Positions 26,157 to 34,781 of a stretch of DNA of 64,000 nucleotides are shown one piece after another. Each line of letters begins with the position of its first letter. Within the stretch, counting starts at the first letter, position 1. The notes under the pieces were generated by a model. It was given only the letters and a program-made list of their open reading frames with translations. It did no database searches and was not told the DNA's origin. The stretch is from Sphingopyxis sp. 2PD (lineage in GTDB: Bacteria > Pseudomonadota > Alphaproteobacteria > Sphingomonadales > Sphingomonadaceae). Location of the stretch: NCBI RefSeq assembly GCF_005503695.1, contig NZ_SCMU01000002.1:62001-126000 (forward strand), in the 5' to 3' direction. The position numbers and the translations under genes were made by a program.

Positions 26157-26987
26157 TCAGCGCAAAAGATCGAACAAGGTCTGCCGGTTGATCTTGGCAA
26201 AGGCCGCCTGCGCGGCAGCCAGCGTCAGATCCTGCGCGTTGAGTTCGGCGATCGCGACCGACAGGTCGGTATCCTCGACCGACGAGCGCTCGTCCTTGAG
26301 CGTGATGCCTCGCGCCGCCAGCTCGTCGCCGATGCGATCGAGCCGCCCGCCCGCCAGACCGATGCCCGCATGGCGGTCGGCAACATGGCCGATCGCATTG
26401 TCCAGCGCGGTGATCGCCGTGTCGATCGCGGGCTTGTTGCCGACGGCCACCGCAGTGGCGGCATCGCGGATGCCGGTCGACAGGCTGTTGCCCGCGATCA
26501 CGAAAACATCTGCCGCCGCGGGAACCGGGGCAAAGCTGATATCCGAATCAAAGCGCATGACGCGCGCCGCACCGGTGGCGAACAAGGGCTCACCGTTCGA
26601 ATCGCGCGTCGCCGCGAGGCTGTCCATTTCGTCGGCGATCGTGCCGAGTTCGGCGGCGATCGTCGCGCGGTCGGCGGGACTGGCGGTACCGCTTGCCGCA
26701 GCGAGCGTCAGCTCGCGCGCCCGGGTCATCAGATTGCTGACCGATTTCATCACGCCGTCGGCCTGCGATACCAGCGCCGATGCGGCGTTGATGTTGGTAT
26801 CCCACGCGGCGATGCTGGCCTGGCTGGTGCCGATCGTCGCGATCCGCCGCGCCGACACCGGATCGTCTGACATGCGCTGCAGCCGCTTGCCGCTCGAAAT
26901 CTGGATCTGCGTCCGTTCGATCTGCTCGGCGAGTTTTTGCTGGCGCGCGATTTCGCGCGTCATGCGATTGCCCACGGCGTTAATCAT
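26157..26987 (-). CDS. flgL: Hook-filament junction protein FlgL
   Basis: FlgL links hook to filament with FlgK. The 276-residue protein is flagellin-like at both ends: N-terminal helices with QISSGKRLQRMSDDPVSARR and C-terminal VEDTDLSVAIAELNAQDLTLAAAQA ending LFDLLR. It lies 13 bp downstream of flgK and closes the flgB-flgL operon. Distinguished from FliC by gene position and by the DDPV motif. Confidence 0.92.
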   Translation of the reverse strand: MINAVGNRMTREIARQQKLAEQIERTQIQISSGKRLQRMSDDPVSARRIATIGTSQASIAAWDTNINAASALVSQADGVMKSVSNLMTRARELTLAAASGTASPADRATIAAELGTIADEMDSLAATRDSNGEPLFATGAARVMRFDSDISFAPVPAAADVFVIAGNSLSTGIRDAATAVAVGNKPAIDTAITALDNAIGHVADRHAGIGLAGGRLDRIGDELAARGITLKDERSSVEDTDLSVAIAELNAQDLTLAAAQAAFAKINRQTLFDLLR

Positions 26988-27000
26988 CGTCGTCGCCCTC

Positions 27001-28326
27001 CTAGATCGAGCTCAAGAGCGTTTGCATGGTTTCGCGCGCGACCTGGATGGTCCGCGCCGCCGCCTGATAGGCCTGCTGGAAGCGCAGCAGCTCGGCCGCT
27101 TCCTTGTCGAGATCGACCTCGCTGACCCCGTCGCGCGCCGCCGCCGATGCATCGGCGCGCGTCGCCGCCGCGGCGTCCTGCGCCCGCGCCGCGGCCGTCG
27201 TCTGCGCCTGCGTCGCGAGGTGTCCGGACCAGCGCGTTTCGGGATCGCCCGCGCCGCGCATCGCACCGAAGGTCAGCATATTGCCGTTGCTGCCCGATCC
27301 GTTGGCCGCCGCCACCTGATCGGGGGTCAGCGCGGTCGCGGTCAGCGTGGCAGCCGTTGCGCCCGCGAACAGCGGTTGGCCCGCATTGCCATTGGCGTCG
27401 GTGCCCGCCTGATGGGCCGCGTTGAGCTGCGCCGCGAACGATGTCGCCATCGTGTCGAGCCCAGCGCGCTGGTCGGCAACATGATTGGCGGCCTCCGCCT
27501 GTCCGGCGAGCGAACCCGTCGTCACGGTGAGCGGCGATCCGCCGACGCTGTACGACAGGCGCCCGTCCGCCGCCGCGGTGACCGCGATCGGATTGACCGC
27601 ACCGCCGCCGACGAGCAGGTCGCCCGAGCCCGCGGCGCGCAAGGTCACCGAGCCATTGCTTTCAAAGGTCGCGCTGACCCCGGCTTGCGACGACAATTTG
27701 TCGAGCAGCCGATCGCGTTCGTCGAGCAAGCTCGCCTGATTGGTCGATCCCGGCCGCGCCTTGCGCAGCCCGATGTTGATCTGTTCGAGCGCGTTCAGAT
27801 TGGCGTTGAAATCTTCAACGGTGCTCGCCGCCGCGCCCTCGATCCCGTCGCTCATCTTGTCGAGCTGGCCCGCGGCGGTGCGAAACCCCGATGCAATATC
27901 ATCGGCGGCCTGCAGGAACTGGCTGCGCAGCGTCGTGTTCGCGGGATTGGCGGTCAGCTGGTCGGCGGTGGTGAACAGCTTGGTCAGCCCGGTCTTGATG
28001 CCGTTGGTTTCGTCGCTGAGCGCGCCTTCGACCTTGCCGAGCCAGCCGAGCTTGGTTGCCGCGCGTTCCGAATCGCCCGAGGACAGCCGCGAATCCTCGA
28101 TCAGCCAGGCATCGACCGAACGGCTGACGCCGCGGATCTCGACCCCCGCGGGGTTCACATTGCCGCGATAGAACAGCGAATCGCTGCCGCTGACCGGCTC
28201 CATCATTTCGAGCCGTCGCCGCGCATAACCCGGGGTCTGGGCGTTGGCGATATTGTCGCCGACGGTCGACAGCGCGCGCGAATAGGCCTTCAGCCCGCTA
28301 TAGCCGATGCCGAGGAGGTCGGTCAT
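27001..28326 (-). CDS. flgK: Hook-filament junction protein FlgK
   Basis: FlgK is the first junction protein on the hook. The 441-residue protein has the rod/hook N-terminal motif (LSTVGDNIANAQTPGYARRR) and C-terminal helix (AAELLRFQQAYQAAARTIQV). Its length is at the lower end for the family, so the central surface domain is reduced. Its start overlaps the flgJ stop by four bases. It belongs to the flgB operon. Confidence 0.94.
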   Translation of the reverse strand: MTDLLGIGYSGLKAYSRALSTVGDNIANAQTPGYARRRLEMMEPVSGSDSLFYRGNVNPAGVEIRGVSRSVDAWLIEDSRLSSGDSERAATKLGWLGKVEGALSDETNGIKTGLTKLFTTADQLTANPANTTLRSQFLQAADDIASGFRTAAGQLDKMSDGIEGAAASTVEDFNANLNALEQINIGLRKARPGSTNQASLLDERDRLLDKLSSQAGVSATFESNGSVTLRAAGSGDLLVGGGAVNPIAVTAAADGRLSYSVGGSPLTVTTGSLAGQAEAANHVADQRAGLDTMATSFAAQLNAAHQAGTDANGNAGQPLFAGATAATLTATALTPDQVAAANGSGSNGNMLTFGAMRGAGDPETRWSGHLATQAQTTAAARAQDAAAATRADASAAARDGVSEVDLDKEAAELLRFQQAYQAAARTIQVARETMQTLLSSI

Positions 28327-28652
28327 TGCACGCCTCCCGCCGCATTGCCCAGCTGTCCGCGGAACTGCCGCTCGACCATGTCGGCGATGCCGAACTGGCG
28401 CATCGCGGCGATCGAATCGGCGGTGCGCGCATCGGCCATTTCACGGAAGTTGTCGGTGGCGCTGGACCCCAGCATATCCTCGCCAAGCTTTGCCTGGCGC
28501 ATCGATGCCATCAGCTGGCGCAGAATCACCGCTTCAAATTGTTCCGCGGCCTTGCGCAGTCCGCCGTCGCCGCCACCGCCCGCGAGGGTCGGGGTGGCCG
28601 AGGCCGGTACGAACGACCGCGTGGCGGGGGTCGAAGATATGGGCATCATCAT
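28323..28652 (-). CDS. flgJ: Rod-binding protein FlgJ, single-domain form without muramidase
   Basis: This 109-residue protein corresponds to the N-terminal rod-cap half of FlgJ only (LRKAAEQFEAVILRQLMASM near residues 32-51). The C-terminal peptidoglycan hydrolase domain of enterobacterial FlgJ is missing. In other alphaproteobacteria a separate transglycosylase, such as SltF of Rhodobacter, supplies that activity; the gene at 35556 is the likely partner. It overlaps flgI and flgK by four bases each. Confidence 0.9.
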   Translation of the reverse strand: MMMPISSTPATRSFVPASATPTLAGGGGDGGLRKAAEQFEAVILRQLMASMRQAKLGEDMLGSSATDNFREMADARTADSIAAMRQFGIADMVERQFRGQLGNAAGGVQ

Positions 28653-29758
28653 ATGATCACCAATTCTGCTGTGAGGGCACCCGCCTGGCTGAGCGCCTCG
28701 AGGATCGCGACCAGATCGCCGGGCGACACGCCCAGGCGGTTGATCGAATCGACGAGTTCGGACAGCGAGGCATTCGGTTTCATCAAGAAGGCGGGGCGAA
28801 CGTCTTCGGCGACTTCGATCTCGCTCGACGGTTCGACCGCTGTCTCGCCGCGGCTGAACGGCGCGGGCTGGACGACCGTCGGCTGCTCCTTGATCGAGAC
28901 GGTGAGCTTGCCGTGGCTGACCGCGGCGGTGCCGACGCGGACCGCGCCGTTGATCACCACCGTACCGGTGCGGGCGTTGACGATGACCTTGGCGGGCGGT
29001 TCGGCGCGCTGGACGGCGAGATTTTCGATCTGCGACATCAATCGCATGCGGTCGTCGCCGTTGCCGCCGGTGCGGATCGCGATGCTGGCGCCGTCGATCA
29101 TCGACGCGCTGTTCGGGATCGCCGCGTTGATCGCATCGGCGACACGCTTGGCATTGGTTGCGTCGAACTGGTGGAGGTTAAACGTCAGCCAGTCGCTGGA
29201 CGCAAAGCCGGTATCGACCGCGCGCTCGACCGTCGCACCGCCGGCGATGCGGCCGCTCGACGGGACGTTGACGGTGACCTTCGACCCGTCGGCAGCATCG
29301 ACGCCGAGCCCGCCGATGACCAGATTGCCCTGGACCATCGCGTAAATCTGGCCGTCGGCGCCATAGAGCGGCGCGAGCACGAGCGTGCCGCCGCGCAGGC
29401 TTTTCGCCTTGCCAATTGCCGAGACGGTGACGTCGAGCCGCTGGCCGGGTTTGGCAAAGGGCGGCAGTTCGGCGGTAATCATCACCGCCGCGGCATTCTT
29501 CAGCGCCGGGTTGACCCCCGGCGGCAAGGTCAGGCCAAAGCGCGAGATCGCGCCCTTCATGCCCAGCGTCGAATAGTCGAGGCTGTCGTCGCCCGTTCCC
29601 GCGAGCCCGACGACGATGCCGTAGCCGGTGAGCTGGTTGGCGCGCAGTCCCTGGAACTGACCCATGTCCTTGATGCGTTCGGCCTGCGCCGGCGCCGCAA
29701 AGGCGAGGCTGGCCAACAGAAGCCCGATCAGGGCGAACAGGGTGGGACGCTGGGTCAC
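28649..29758 (-). CDS. flgI: Flagellar P-ring protein FlgI
   Basis: FlgI forms the periplasmic P ring around the rod. The 369-residue precursor has a signal peptide ending near AAPAQA and the family start of the mature protein, ERIKDMGQFQGLRANQLTGYG. GTG at 29758 is chosen: it follows the flgH stop, has AGAGGA eight bases upstream, and gives the usual family length. A longer frame would run into flgH. It overlaps flgJ by four bases. Confidence 0.94.
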   Translation of the reverse strand: MTQRPTLFALIGLLLASLAFAAPAQAERIKDMGQFQGLRANQLTGYGIVVGLAGTGDDSLDYSTLGMKGAISRFGLTLPPGVNPALKNAAAVMITAELPPFAKPGQRLDVTVSAIGKAKSLRGGTLVLAPLYGADGQIYAMVQGNLVIGGLGVDAADGSKVTVNVPSSGRIAGGATVERAVDTGFASSDWLTFNLHQFDATNAKRVADAINAAIPNSASMIDGASIAIRTGGNGDDRMRLMSQIENLAVQRAEPPAKVIVNARTGTVVINGAVRVGTAAVSHGKLTVSIKEQPTVVQPAPFSRGETAVEPSSEIEVAEDVRPAFLMKPNASLSELVDSINRLGVSPGDLVAILEALSQAGALTAELVII

Positions 29759-29772
29759 AGAAAGTATCCTCT

Positions 29773-30441
29773 TCAGAACGGGCTGATGATGGAGAAAAAG
29801 CGTTGCAGCCAACCCTGCTGGCTGGCGCGGGCGATCTCGCCCTTGCCGACGTAACGAATGTTGGCGTCGGCGACGCGGGTCGACAGGATGCGGTTGTCGG
29901 GGCCGATGTCGATCGCGCGGATGATCCCCGAAATCTGGACACGTTCGTCGCCGCGGTTGAGCGTGAGCAGCTTTTCGCCGCGCACCAGCATCGTGCCGTT
30001 GGGATAGACCGCCGCGATCGTCACGCTGACCTCGCCCGACAAGGCGTTCGATTGCGACGCGTCGCCCTTGCCCTTGAACTGCTGGCCGCCGCCCATCGCG
30101 ATGTCACTGGGGTTGAACAGCGACAGCGGCCCGGTGGTCGGCGGTGTCAGGCCGATATTGCCGTCGCGCTGCGTGCCGGCAGCGTTGCTTTTGGTCGCGG
30201 CGGTGCGTTCGACGAGCTGGATGGTGACAATGTCCCCGACCTGCCCGGCGCGACCGCCCGAGGTCAGCGGGGTGTAGCTGCCCTGAAAGATCGAGCCGTT
30301 GCCGGGCAGCGGCGCCGGGGGCACCGGCGTCGCCGCGGCAAAGGCGTCAGGCGGCAATTTGTCCTTTGCCGCCGCGCCAACGGGCGCGAGCGCGAGGGCC
30401 AACGCCGCGCCGAGCAGACATTTAGAGCGTTTGCGCAGCAT
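29773..30441 (-). CDS. flgH: Flagellar L-ring protein FlgH, without a lipobox
   Basis: FlgH builds the outer-membrane L ring. The 222-residue precursor has the family core (GSIFQGSYTPL, then GDIVTIQLVERTAATK, then NGTMLVRGEKLLTLN). Its signal peptide ends LALAPVGAAAKDK with no cysteine at the cleavage site, whereas textbook FlgH is a lipoprotein. Cys8 lies in the charged N-terminal part and is not a lipobox. The start overlaps the flgG end by 20 bases. Confidence 0.92.
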   Translation of the reverse strand: MLRKRSKCLLGAALALALAPVGAAAKDKLPPDAFAAATPVPPAPLPGNGSIFQGSYTPLTSGGRAGQVGDIVTIQLVERTAATKSNAAGTQRDGNIGLTPPTTGPLSLFNPSDIAMGGGQQFKGKGDASQSNALSGEVSVTIAAVYPNGTMLVRGEKLLTLNRGDERVQISGIIRAIDIGPDNRILSTRVADANIRYVGKGEIARASQQGWLQRFFSIISPF

Positions 30442-31207
30442 TTTTCATCATCTCGTCGGTGGCCTGGATCATCTTCGAATTGACCTCGTAGGCGCGCTGG
30501 GTCTCGATCATGTCGACCAGTTCCTCGACGACGTTGACGTTCGATCCCTCGAGCATCCCGCCGCGCAAGGATCCGCGACCTTCCTGCCCCGCGGCGCCCA
30601 CCTGCGGCGCGCCCGAAGCGGCGGTTTCGATCAGCATATTGTCGCCGATCGCCTGCAAGCCTGCCGGATTGGCAAAGCGCGCGAGTTCGATGCGGCCCAG
30701 TTCGGTGAGCGTGCCGTCGGCGCCCGTCGCCGACACGGTGCCGTCGACGCCGATCGACACATTGCTTGCATCTTCGGGAATCTGGATCGCGGGGGTGAGC
30801 GGCTTGCCGTCCGAGGTCACGATCGTGCCGTCGGCGGCGCGGCCGAAATTGCCCGCGCGGGTATAGCCGGTGCGGCCGTCGGGCATTTCGACCTGGAAAT
30901 ATCCGGCGCCGTCGATCGCGATGTCGAGCCCGTTGCCGGTGGCGGCGAACGTCCCCTGCGTGTCGATCCGCGACGTGCCGCCGAGCGACACCCCGGTGCC
31001 GAGGTTGAGCCCGGTCGCATAGCGGTTTTCGGCCGACGACGGCGCGCCCGGCGCGGTCATCAACTGATAGCTCAATGTTTCAAAGCTGGCGCGGTCGCGC
31101 TTGAAGCCCGTGGTGTTCACGTTGGCGAGGTTGTTGGCGATCACCTGCATCCGGAAGCCCTGGGCATCCAGACCGGTTCGTGCGACGTGCAAGGCACCGA
31201 AGCTCAT
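30422..31207 (-). CDS. flgG: Distal rod protein FlgG
   Basis: FlgG makes the distal rod. The 261-residue protein has the standard length and the family N-terminus (VARTGLDAQGFRMQVIANNL, then ANVNTTGFKRDRASFE), plus the C-terminal EGSNVNVVEELVDMIETQRA helix. It is 12 bp from flgF and overlaps flgH. Confidence 0.96.
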   Translation of the reverse strand: MSFGALHVARTGLDAQGFRMQVIANNLANVNTTGFKRDRASFETLSYQLMTAPGAPSSAENRYATGLNLGTGVSLGGTSRIDTQGTFAATGNGLDIAIDGAGYFQVEMPDGRTGYTRAGNFGRAADGTIVTSDGKPLTPAIQIPEDASNVSIGVDGTVSATGADGTLTELGRIELARFANPAGLQAIGDNMLIETAASGAPQVGAAGQEGRGSLRGGMLEGSNVNVVEELVDMIETQRAYEVNSKMIQATDEMMKNAAQTL

Positions 31208-31219
31208 TTCATATTCTCC

Positions 31220-31963
31220 TTAACGGGGGAGCTGCATCAGATTGGCGGTCGCGTTGTCCATGTCGCGTGCGTCGCTGACCAGCTTGAGCTGGGTATCCCA
31301 GCTGCGGCTCGCCTCGATCATTTCGACCAGCGCGGTGGTGGCGGCGACGTTCGAGCCTTCGATCGAGCGGGTAATCAGCCGCGCTTCGGGATCATCGGGC
31401 AGGATGCCGTCGCCACGCACGCGGAACAGCCCGTCGAGACCTTTGACCACGTCGGACCCGGTCGGGGTCGCCAGCCGCAGCCGGTCGACCTCTTGCGGAT
31501 TTTCGGCATCACCGCCTGCGGGAACGATCCACACCCGGCCCTCGACATCGATCGTGACCGCGTCGGCGGGCGGAAGCGTCACCGGCCCCTGCGCACCCTG
31601 AACCGGGTGGCCGTCGCCTGTGGTGAGGAGCCCGCTCGGCGACACCTGGAGGTCGCCGCGCCGCGTATAGGCCTCGGTCCCGTCCTTCGCCTGCACCACG
31701 AGCAGCGCGTCGCCCTGCACCGCGATGTCGAGATCGCGGCCCGTCGCGGTGACGGTGCCGGCGCGCATGTCGGCGCCCAGCACTTCTTCCGACGCCATGG
31801 CGCGGGCACCCGCGCCGCTGCCGTTCAGCCACAGCGCCTGCGCCTCGGCCATGTCGGCGCGAAACCCGGGCGTCTGCGCGTTCGCCAGATTGTTGGCGAT
31901 CGCCGTCTGCCGGGCCTGACTGCCCCGCATCGCGGTGAGGCTGGTGTAGATGAGGCGGTCCAT
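31220..31963 (-). CDS. flgF: Proximal rod protein FlgF
   Basis: FlgF is a rod protein placed between the hook gene and flgG. The 247-residue protein begins MDRLIYTSLTAMRGSQARQT and then IANNLANAQTPGFRADMAEA, the FlgF form of the rod signature, and ends with EGSNVAATTALVEMIEASRS. It is part of the flgB operon, 35 bp after flgE. Confidence 0.93.
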   Translation of the reverse strand: MDRLIYTSLTAMRGSQARQTAIANNLANAQTPGFRADMAEAQALWLNGSGAGARAMASEEVLGADMRAGTVTATGRDLDIAVQGDALLVVQAKDGTEAYTRRGDLQVSPSGLLTTGDGHPVQGAQGPVTLPPADAVTIDVEGRVWIVPAGGDAENPQEVDRLRLATPTGSDVVKGLDGLFRVRGDGILPDDPEARLITRSIEGSNVAATTALVEMIEASRSWDTQLKLVSDARDMDNATANLMQLPR

Positions 31964-31998
31964 TGGGAAGCTCCCGGCAGTCGGCTAAATGCGCCGGA

Positions 31999-32826
31999 TC
32001 AGCGCATGTTGATGATGGTTTGCGACAGCTGCGACGCGCCCTCGATGGCTTTCGCATTCGCTTGGAAATTGCGCTGCGCACCGATCAGCATCACCAGTTC
32101 TTCGGTGATATCGACGTTCGAACGCTCGAGCGCGCCCGAACGGATCGCGCCCATCGGGCCGTTGGTCGCGGCGTCGATCGTCGGCGGGCCGCTTTCGCCC
32201 GACGACTGCCAATGCGCATCGCCGACAGGGCGCAGCCCCTCCATCGCGGGGAAGGTCGCCATCGCGACCTTGCCCAGCACCTGCGATTCGCCATTGGCAA
32301 AGGTCGCCGACACGAGCCCGTCGAGACCGATCGACACATTGACCAGCTGCGCGGTGGGATCGCTCGGCGCGCCCGCGGGCAGCACAAAGTCGAACGCGCC
32401 GGCCAGCGTGTTGTTGGTGACGTTGCCGCTGGCATCGACGGGCAGAAGCTGGAGTTTCTGGCCGGTCGAATCGATCACATTGCGGTCGGGGGTCGCGGTA
32501 AAGGCGCCGTTGCGGGTGTAGGTCACCTGTTCGCGCGGCGGTTCGCCCTTCACGACGAACATGCCTTCACCGACGATCGCCATGTCGAGCGTCTTTTCGC
32601 TCGATTCATACGATCCTTGCGTGAATTGCTGGGTGATGCCGTTGAGGCGCGTGCCCTGCCCCGCGACCATCTTGGTCGACTGGGTCGGCGAGGCGGCAAA
32701 GATGTCGCCAAACTGCGCCTTGCTGCGCTTGAACCCGATCGATCCCGCGTTGGCGATGTTGTTCGAGATGACCGACATGTCGGTCTGGGCGCCCTTGAGG
32801 CCCGAAAGCGAAGTGTAGAATGACAT
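31999..32826 (-). CDS. flgE: Flagellar hook protein FlgE, short form
   Basis: This 275-residue protein has hook-type ends (MSFYTSLSGLKGAQTDMSVI, then SNNIANAGSIGFKRSKAQFG; C-terminal ERSNVDITEELVMLIGAQRN) and follows flgD, as hook genes do. Typical FlgE has 400 residues or more. This one probably retains D0/D1 and little of the outer D2/D3 domains. A second FlgF/FlgG-type rod protein is possible, but no other hook candidate exists in the locus. Confidence 0.85.
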   Translation of the reverse strand: MSFYTSLSGLKGAQTDMSVISNNIANAGSIGFKRSKAQFGDIFAASPTQSTKMVAGQGTRLNGITQQFTQGSYESSEKTLDMAIVGEGMFVVKGEPPREQVTYTRNGAFTATPDRNVIDSTGQKLQLLPVDASGNVTNNTLAGAFDFVLPAGAPSDPTAQLVNVSIGLDGLVSATFANGESQVLGKVAMATFPAMEGLRPVGDAHWQSSGESGPPTIDAATNGPMGAIRSGALERSNVDITEELVMLIGAQRNFQANAKAIEGASQLSQTIINMR

Positions 32827-32830
32827 AGTC

Positions 32831-33136
32831 TTATCCTTCCTGCGTGGTGGGGGTCGGCGCCGGGGTGGCGGCCTTGATGTCTTTGAGCAGCTGGGTCTGC
32901 GCCGCGAGCTGTTCGGAAATCTGTTGCAGCGTCGTGTTGGTTTCGCTGATCCCGGCGAGGCTGGAGAATTGCGCCATCTGCGCGACCATCTGCTGGTTAT
33001 CGACGGGGTTGAACGGATCCTGCTGCGACAGCTGCGCGGTCATCAGGCGCAGAAAATCGCTCTGCCCCATCTGCTGCCCGGCGCCCTTCGGCTGAAGCAC
33101 GACATTGTTGGCGTTGGTGACGCTGTTGACGGCCAT
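32831..33136 (-). CDS. flgD: Hook-capping protein FlgD, N-terminal region only
   Basis: FlgD is the scaffold for hook assembly. At 101 residues this is much shorter than the roughly 220 of enterobacteria. The conserved N-terminal part is clear (GQSDFLRLMTAQLSQQDPFN, then PVDNQQMVAQMAQFSSLAGI). The C-terminal Tudor/Ig-like domains are absent; the protein ends in a Pro/Thr-rich tail. It lies one base from flgC and four from flgE. The short FlgE and short FlgD may have reduced together. Confidence 0.9.
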   Translation of the reverse strand: MAVNSVTNANNVVLQPKGAGQQMGQSDFLRLMTAQLSQQDPFNPVDNQQMVAQMAQFSSLAGISETNTTLQQISEQLAAQTQLLKDIKAATPAPTPTTQEG

Positions 33137-33137
33137 C

Positions 33138-33548
33138 TTACTGTCCCATCCTGAGGGTTTCGTTGATCAGGCCCTTGGCGGTTTCCAGGACCTGGACATT
33201 GTTTTGATATTGGCGCGCGGTTTCGACCATCTCGACCAGCTCGGCAGCGCTATCGACCGCGGCTTCCCAGATATTGCCGTCCTTGTCGGCGAGCGGGTTC
33301 GACGGATCGTGGCGTTTCGACGGCGCCATTTTCGACGTCGTCACCTGGTCGACCTGGACCGTCGCGCGGCCCTGGCCATCCATGACGGTGCGGAACACGG
33401 GCTTGAGCGAGCGAAAGGCTTCGGCCTCGCTGCCCGCGATCGTCCCGGCGTTGGCGAGGTTCGAGGCGGTGGTGTTGAGCCGGACGAGCTGCGCCGACAT
33501 CGCGCGGCCGCTGATGTCGAAGACCGAGAAGTTCCCGTTCATCGTCAT
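33138..33548 (-). CDS. flgC: Proximal rod protein FlgC
   Basis: FlgC is a rod subunit. The 136-residue protein has FDISGRAMSAQLVRLNTTAS and NLANAG near the N-terminus and the C-terminal helix AELVEMVETARQYQNNVQVL. Two in-frame ATG codons are possible (33548 and 33542); 33548 overlaps the flgB stop and is used here. Any longer frame would lie inside flgB. Confidence 0.93.
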   Translation of the reverse strand: MTMNGNFSVFDISGRAMSAQLVRLNTTASNLANAGTIAGSEAEAFRSLKPVFRTVMDGQGRATVQVDQVTTSKMAPSKRHDPSNPLADKDGNIWEAAVDSAAELVEMVETARQYQNNVQVLETAKGLINETLRMGQ

Positions 33549-33898
33549 TCGCCCTTGATCGCGCGGGTCAGCGTGTTGACACGGCCGCTGAGGAACGACA
33601 GGCTCGAGCGGTAAGCGAGCGCGTTTTCGGCGAAGGCGGTCTGCTCGGTGGCCATTTCGACGGTGTTGCCGTCGAGCGATGCCTGCACCGGGACACGGTA
33701 GGCAATCGCGCCCGCCATCGCATCGGCGGTCGAACCGCCCTGCTGCGCCAGGTCGAGTGCTTTCGAAAAATCGAGATCGCGCGCCTTGTACCCCGGCGTC
33801 GCGGCATTGGCGATGTTCGACGCGAGCATCATCATGCGCTGGCTGCGCAGCTGAAGCGCCGTCGCGTGCAGGCCAAAGAGTTTCTCGGATGCCATCAT
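33545..33898 (-). CDS. flgB: Proximal rod protein FlgB
   Basis: FlgB is the first rod gene of the flg operon. The 117-residue protein contains LRSQRMMMLASNIANAATPG and YKARDLDFSKALD, the FlgB/FlgC signature. The ATG at 33898 has AAGGA five bases upstream; an in-frame GTG at 33937 lacks such a site. A perfect sigma-54 promoter lies about 65 bp upstream. Confidence 0.93.
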   Translation of the reverse strand: MMASEKLFGLHATALQLRSQRMMMLASNIANAATPGYKARDLDFSKALDLAQQGGSTADAMAGAIAYRVPVQASLDGNTVEMATEQTAFAENALAYRSSLSFLSGRVNTLTRAIKGE

Positions 33899-33963
33899 CA
33901 AATTCCTTTCGCCGAGGTCCGGGCCGGGTGGAGGCACGGACGCGCGGAAAACACAAAGAACGA

Positions 33964-33979
33964 TGCAATCGCCGTGCCA
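33964..33979 (-). promoter_or_regulatory. Sigma-54 promoter of the flgB-flgL operon
   Basis: On the minus strand the sequence TGGCACGGCGATTGCA is an exact match to TGGCACG-N4-TTGCA. It faces flgB and is the best sigma-54 site in the window. The divergent flgA site lies about 120 bp away, so one activator-bound region could serve both. Confidence 0.93.
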
Positions 33980-34100
33980 AACGCATTTTATTGTTGATTT
34001 CTAGATATTTAGATAAGCGCCACAATAGGCGACCAAGGCGCTCGTCAAAAAACCGACGATGTGCCGCCGTGCGGACGCCAATCGCGCCGCAAACCGCGAC

Positions 34101-34116
34101 TGGCACGCTTCCTGCA
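34101..34116 (+). promoter_or_regulatory. Sigma-54 promoter of flgA
   Basis: TGGCACGCTTCCTGCA has the GG-N10-GC spacing and one deviation from the -12 consensus. Predicted transcription start is near 34127, which rules out the in-frame ATG at 34120 as flgA start. Confidence 0.87.
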
Positions 34117-34155
34117 AAAATGGCGCTGACCATTTTGGACCGGAGGAGATGGATC

Positions 34156-34671
34156 GTGTCCCACCCTATCACCGCCCGCCTGGCGCTGGGCCTTGCCGCA
34201 TGTACCGCCGCCATTCCCGCTCATGCCCAGCCCGCCAATGAAGATTGGCAGACGATCGACGTGCTGACCGACATGGTCGCCAAGGCGATGGGGCGCACCG
34301 CGACGCCGGTCGACCGCCGCATCAAATTGGCGCGCTGTCCCGAACAGGCTTCGGTAACCGCAATCGATGCGAACGCGCTGGCTGTTCGCTGCGCGTCGCT
34401 GGGCTGGCGCCTGCGTGTCCCGATGACGGGCCCGGCCGGCGCGGCGCCGGCCGCGGCCAGTTACAGCCGTCCCGCCGCCAGCGCGCCGGTCATTCGCCGC
34501 GGCGACAATGTCCGGGTCACCATCGATACCGAAAGTTTTTCGATCAGCTATGCCGCGGTCGCGGCCGAAGACGGCCGCGTCGGCGAGACGATCGCGCTGC
34601 GCGGCAACGACGCCAAGTCTTCGCTCAGCGCCACTGTGATCGGCCCCGGCCGCGCCCGCCTCGACGACTGA
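34156..34671 (+). CDS. flgA: Flagellar P-ring assembly chaperone FlgA
   Basis: FlgA is a periplasmic chaperone for P-ring formation. The 171-residue precursor has a signal peptide ending AIPAHAQ. Its C-terminal SAF-like domain contains VIRRGDNVRVTIDTESFSIS, then GRVGETIALRGNDAKSSLSA. GTG at 34156 is preferred over ATG 34120 because GGAGGAG lies seven bases upstream and the sigma-54 transcript should begin after 34120. It is divergent from flgB and ends before a clear terminator. Confidence 0.9.
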   Translation: MSHPITARLALGLAACTAAIPAHAQPANEDWQTIDVLTDMVAKAMGRTATPVDRRIKLARCPEQASVTAIDANALAVRCASLGWRLRVPMTGPAGAAPAAASYSRPAASAPVIRRGDNVRVTIDTESFSISYAAVAAEDGRVGETIALRGNDAKSSLSATVIGPGRARLDD

Positions 34672-34717
34672 CCCGCACCCCTCACCCAGCCTCGGGCTGG
34701 CTTACCCTGCCCTCTGG

Positions 34718-34768
34718 CCCGGCGATGTCGGCTTTCCGACATTGCCGGGCCTTTCTTTTGTCTTTTTT
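34718..34768 (+). terminator. Rho-independent terminator of flgA
   Basis: A 14-base stem with one G-T type mismatch (CCCGGCGATGTCGG with CCGACATTGCCGGG, loop CTTT) is followed by a T-rich tract ending in six T residues. It lies about 45 bp past flgA and separates it from flgM. Confidence 0.88.
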
Positions 34769-34781
34769 GCGGCGAACCGAC

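Noticed and set aside
34120..34155. ATG at 34120 as start of flgA
   Set aside because: It would lie before the transcription start expected from the sigma-54 site at 34101-34116, and the good GGAGGAG site serves GTG 34156.
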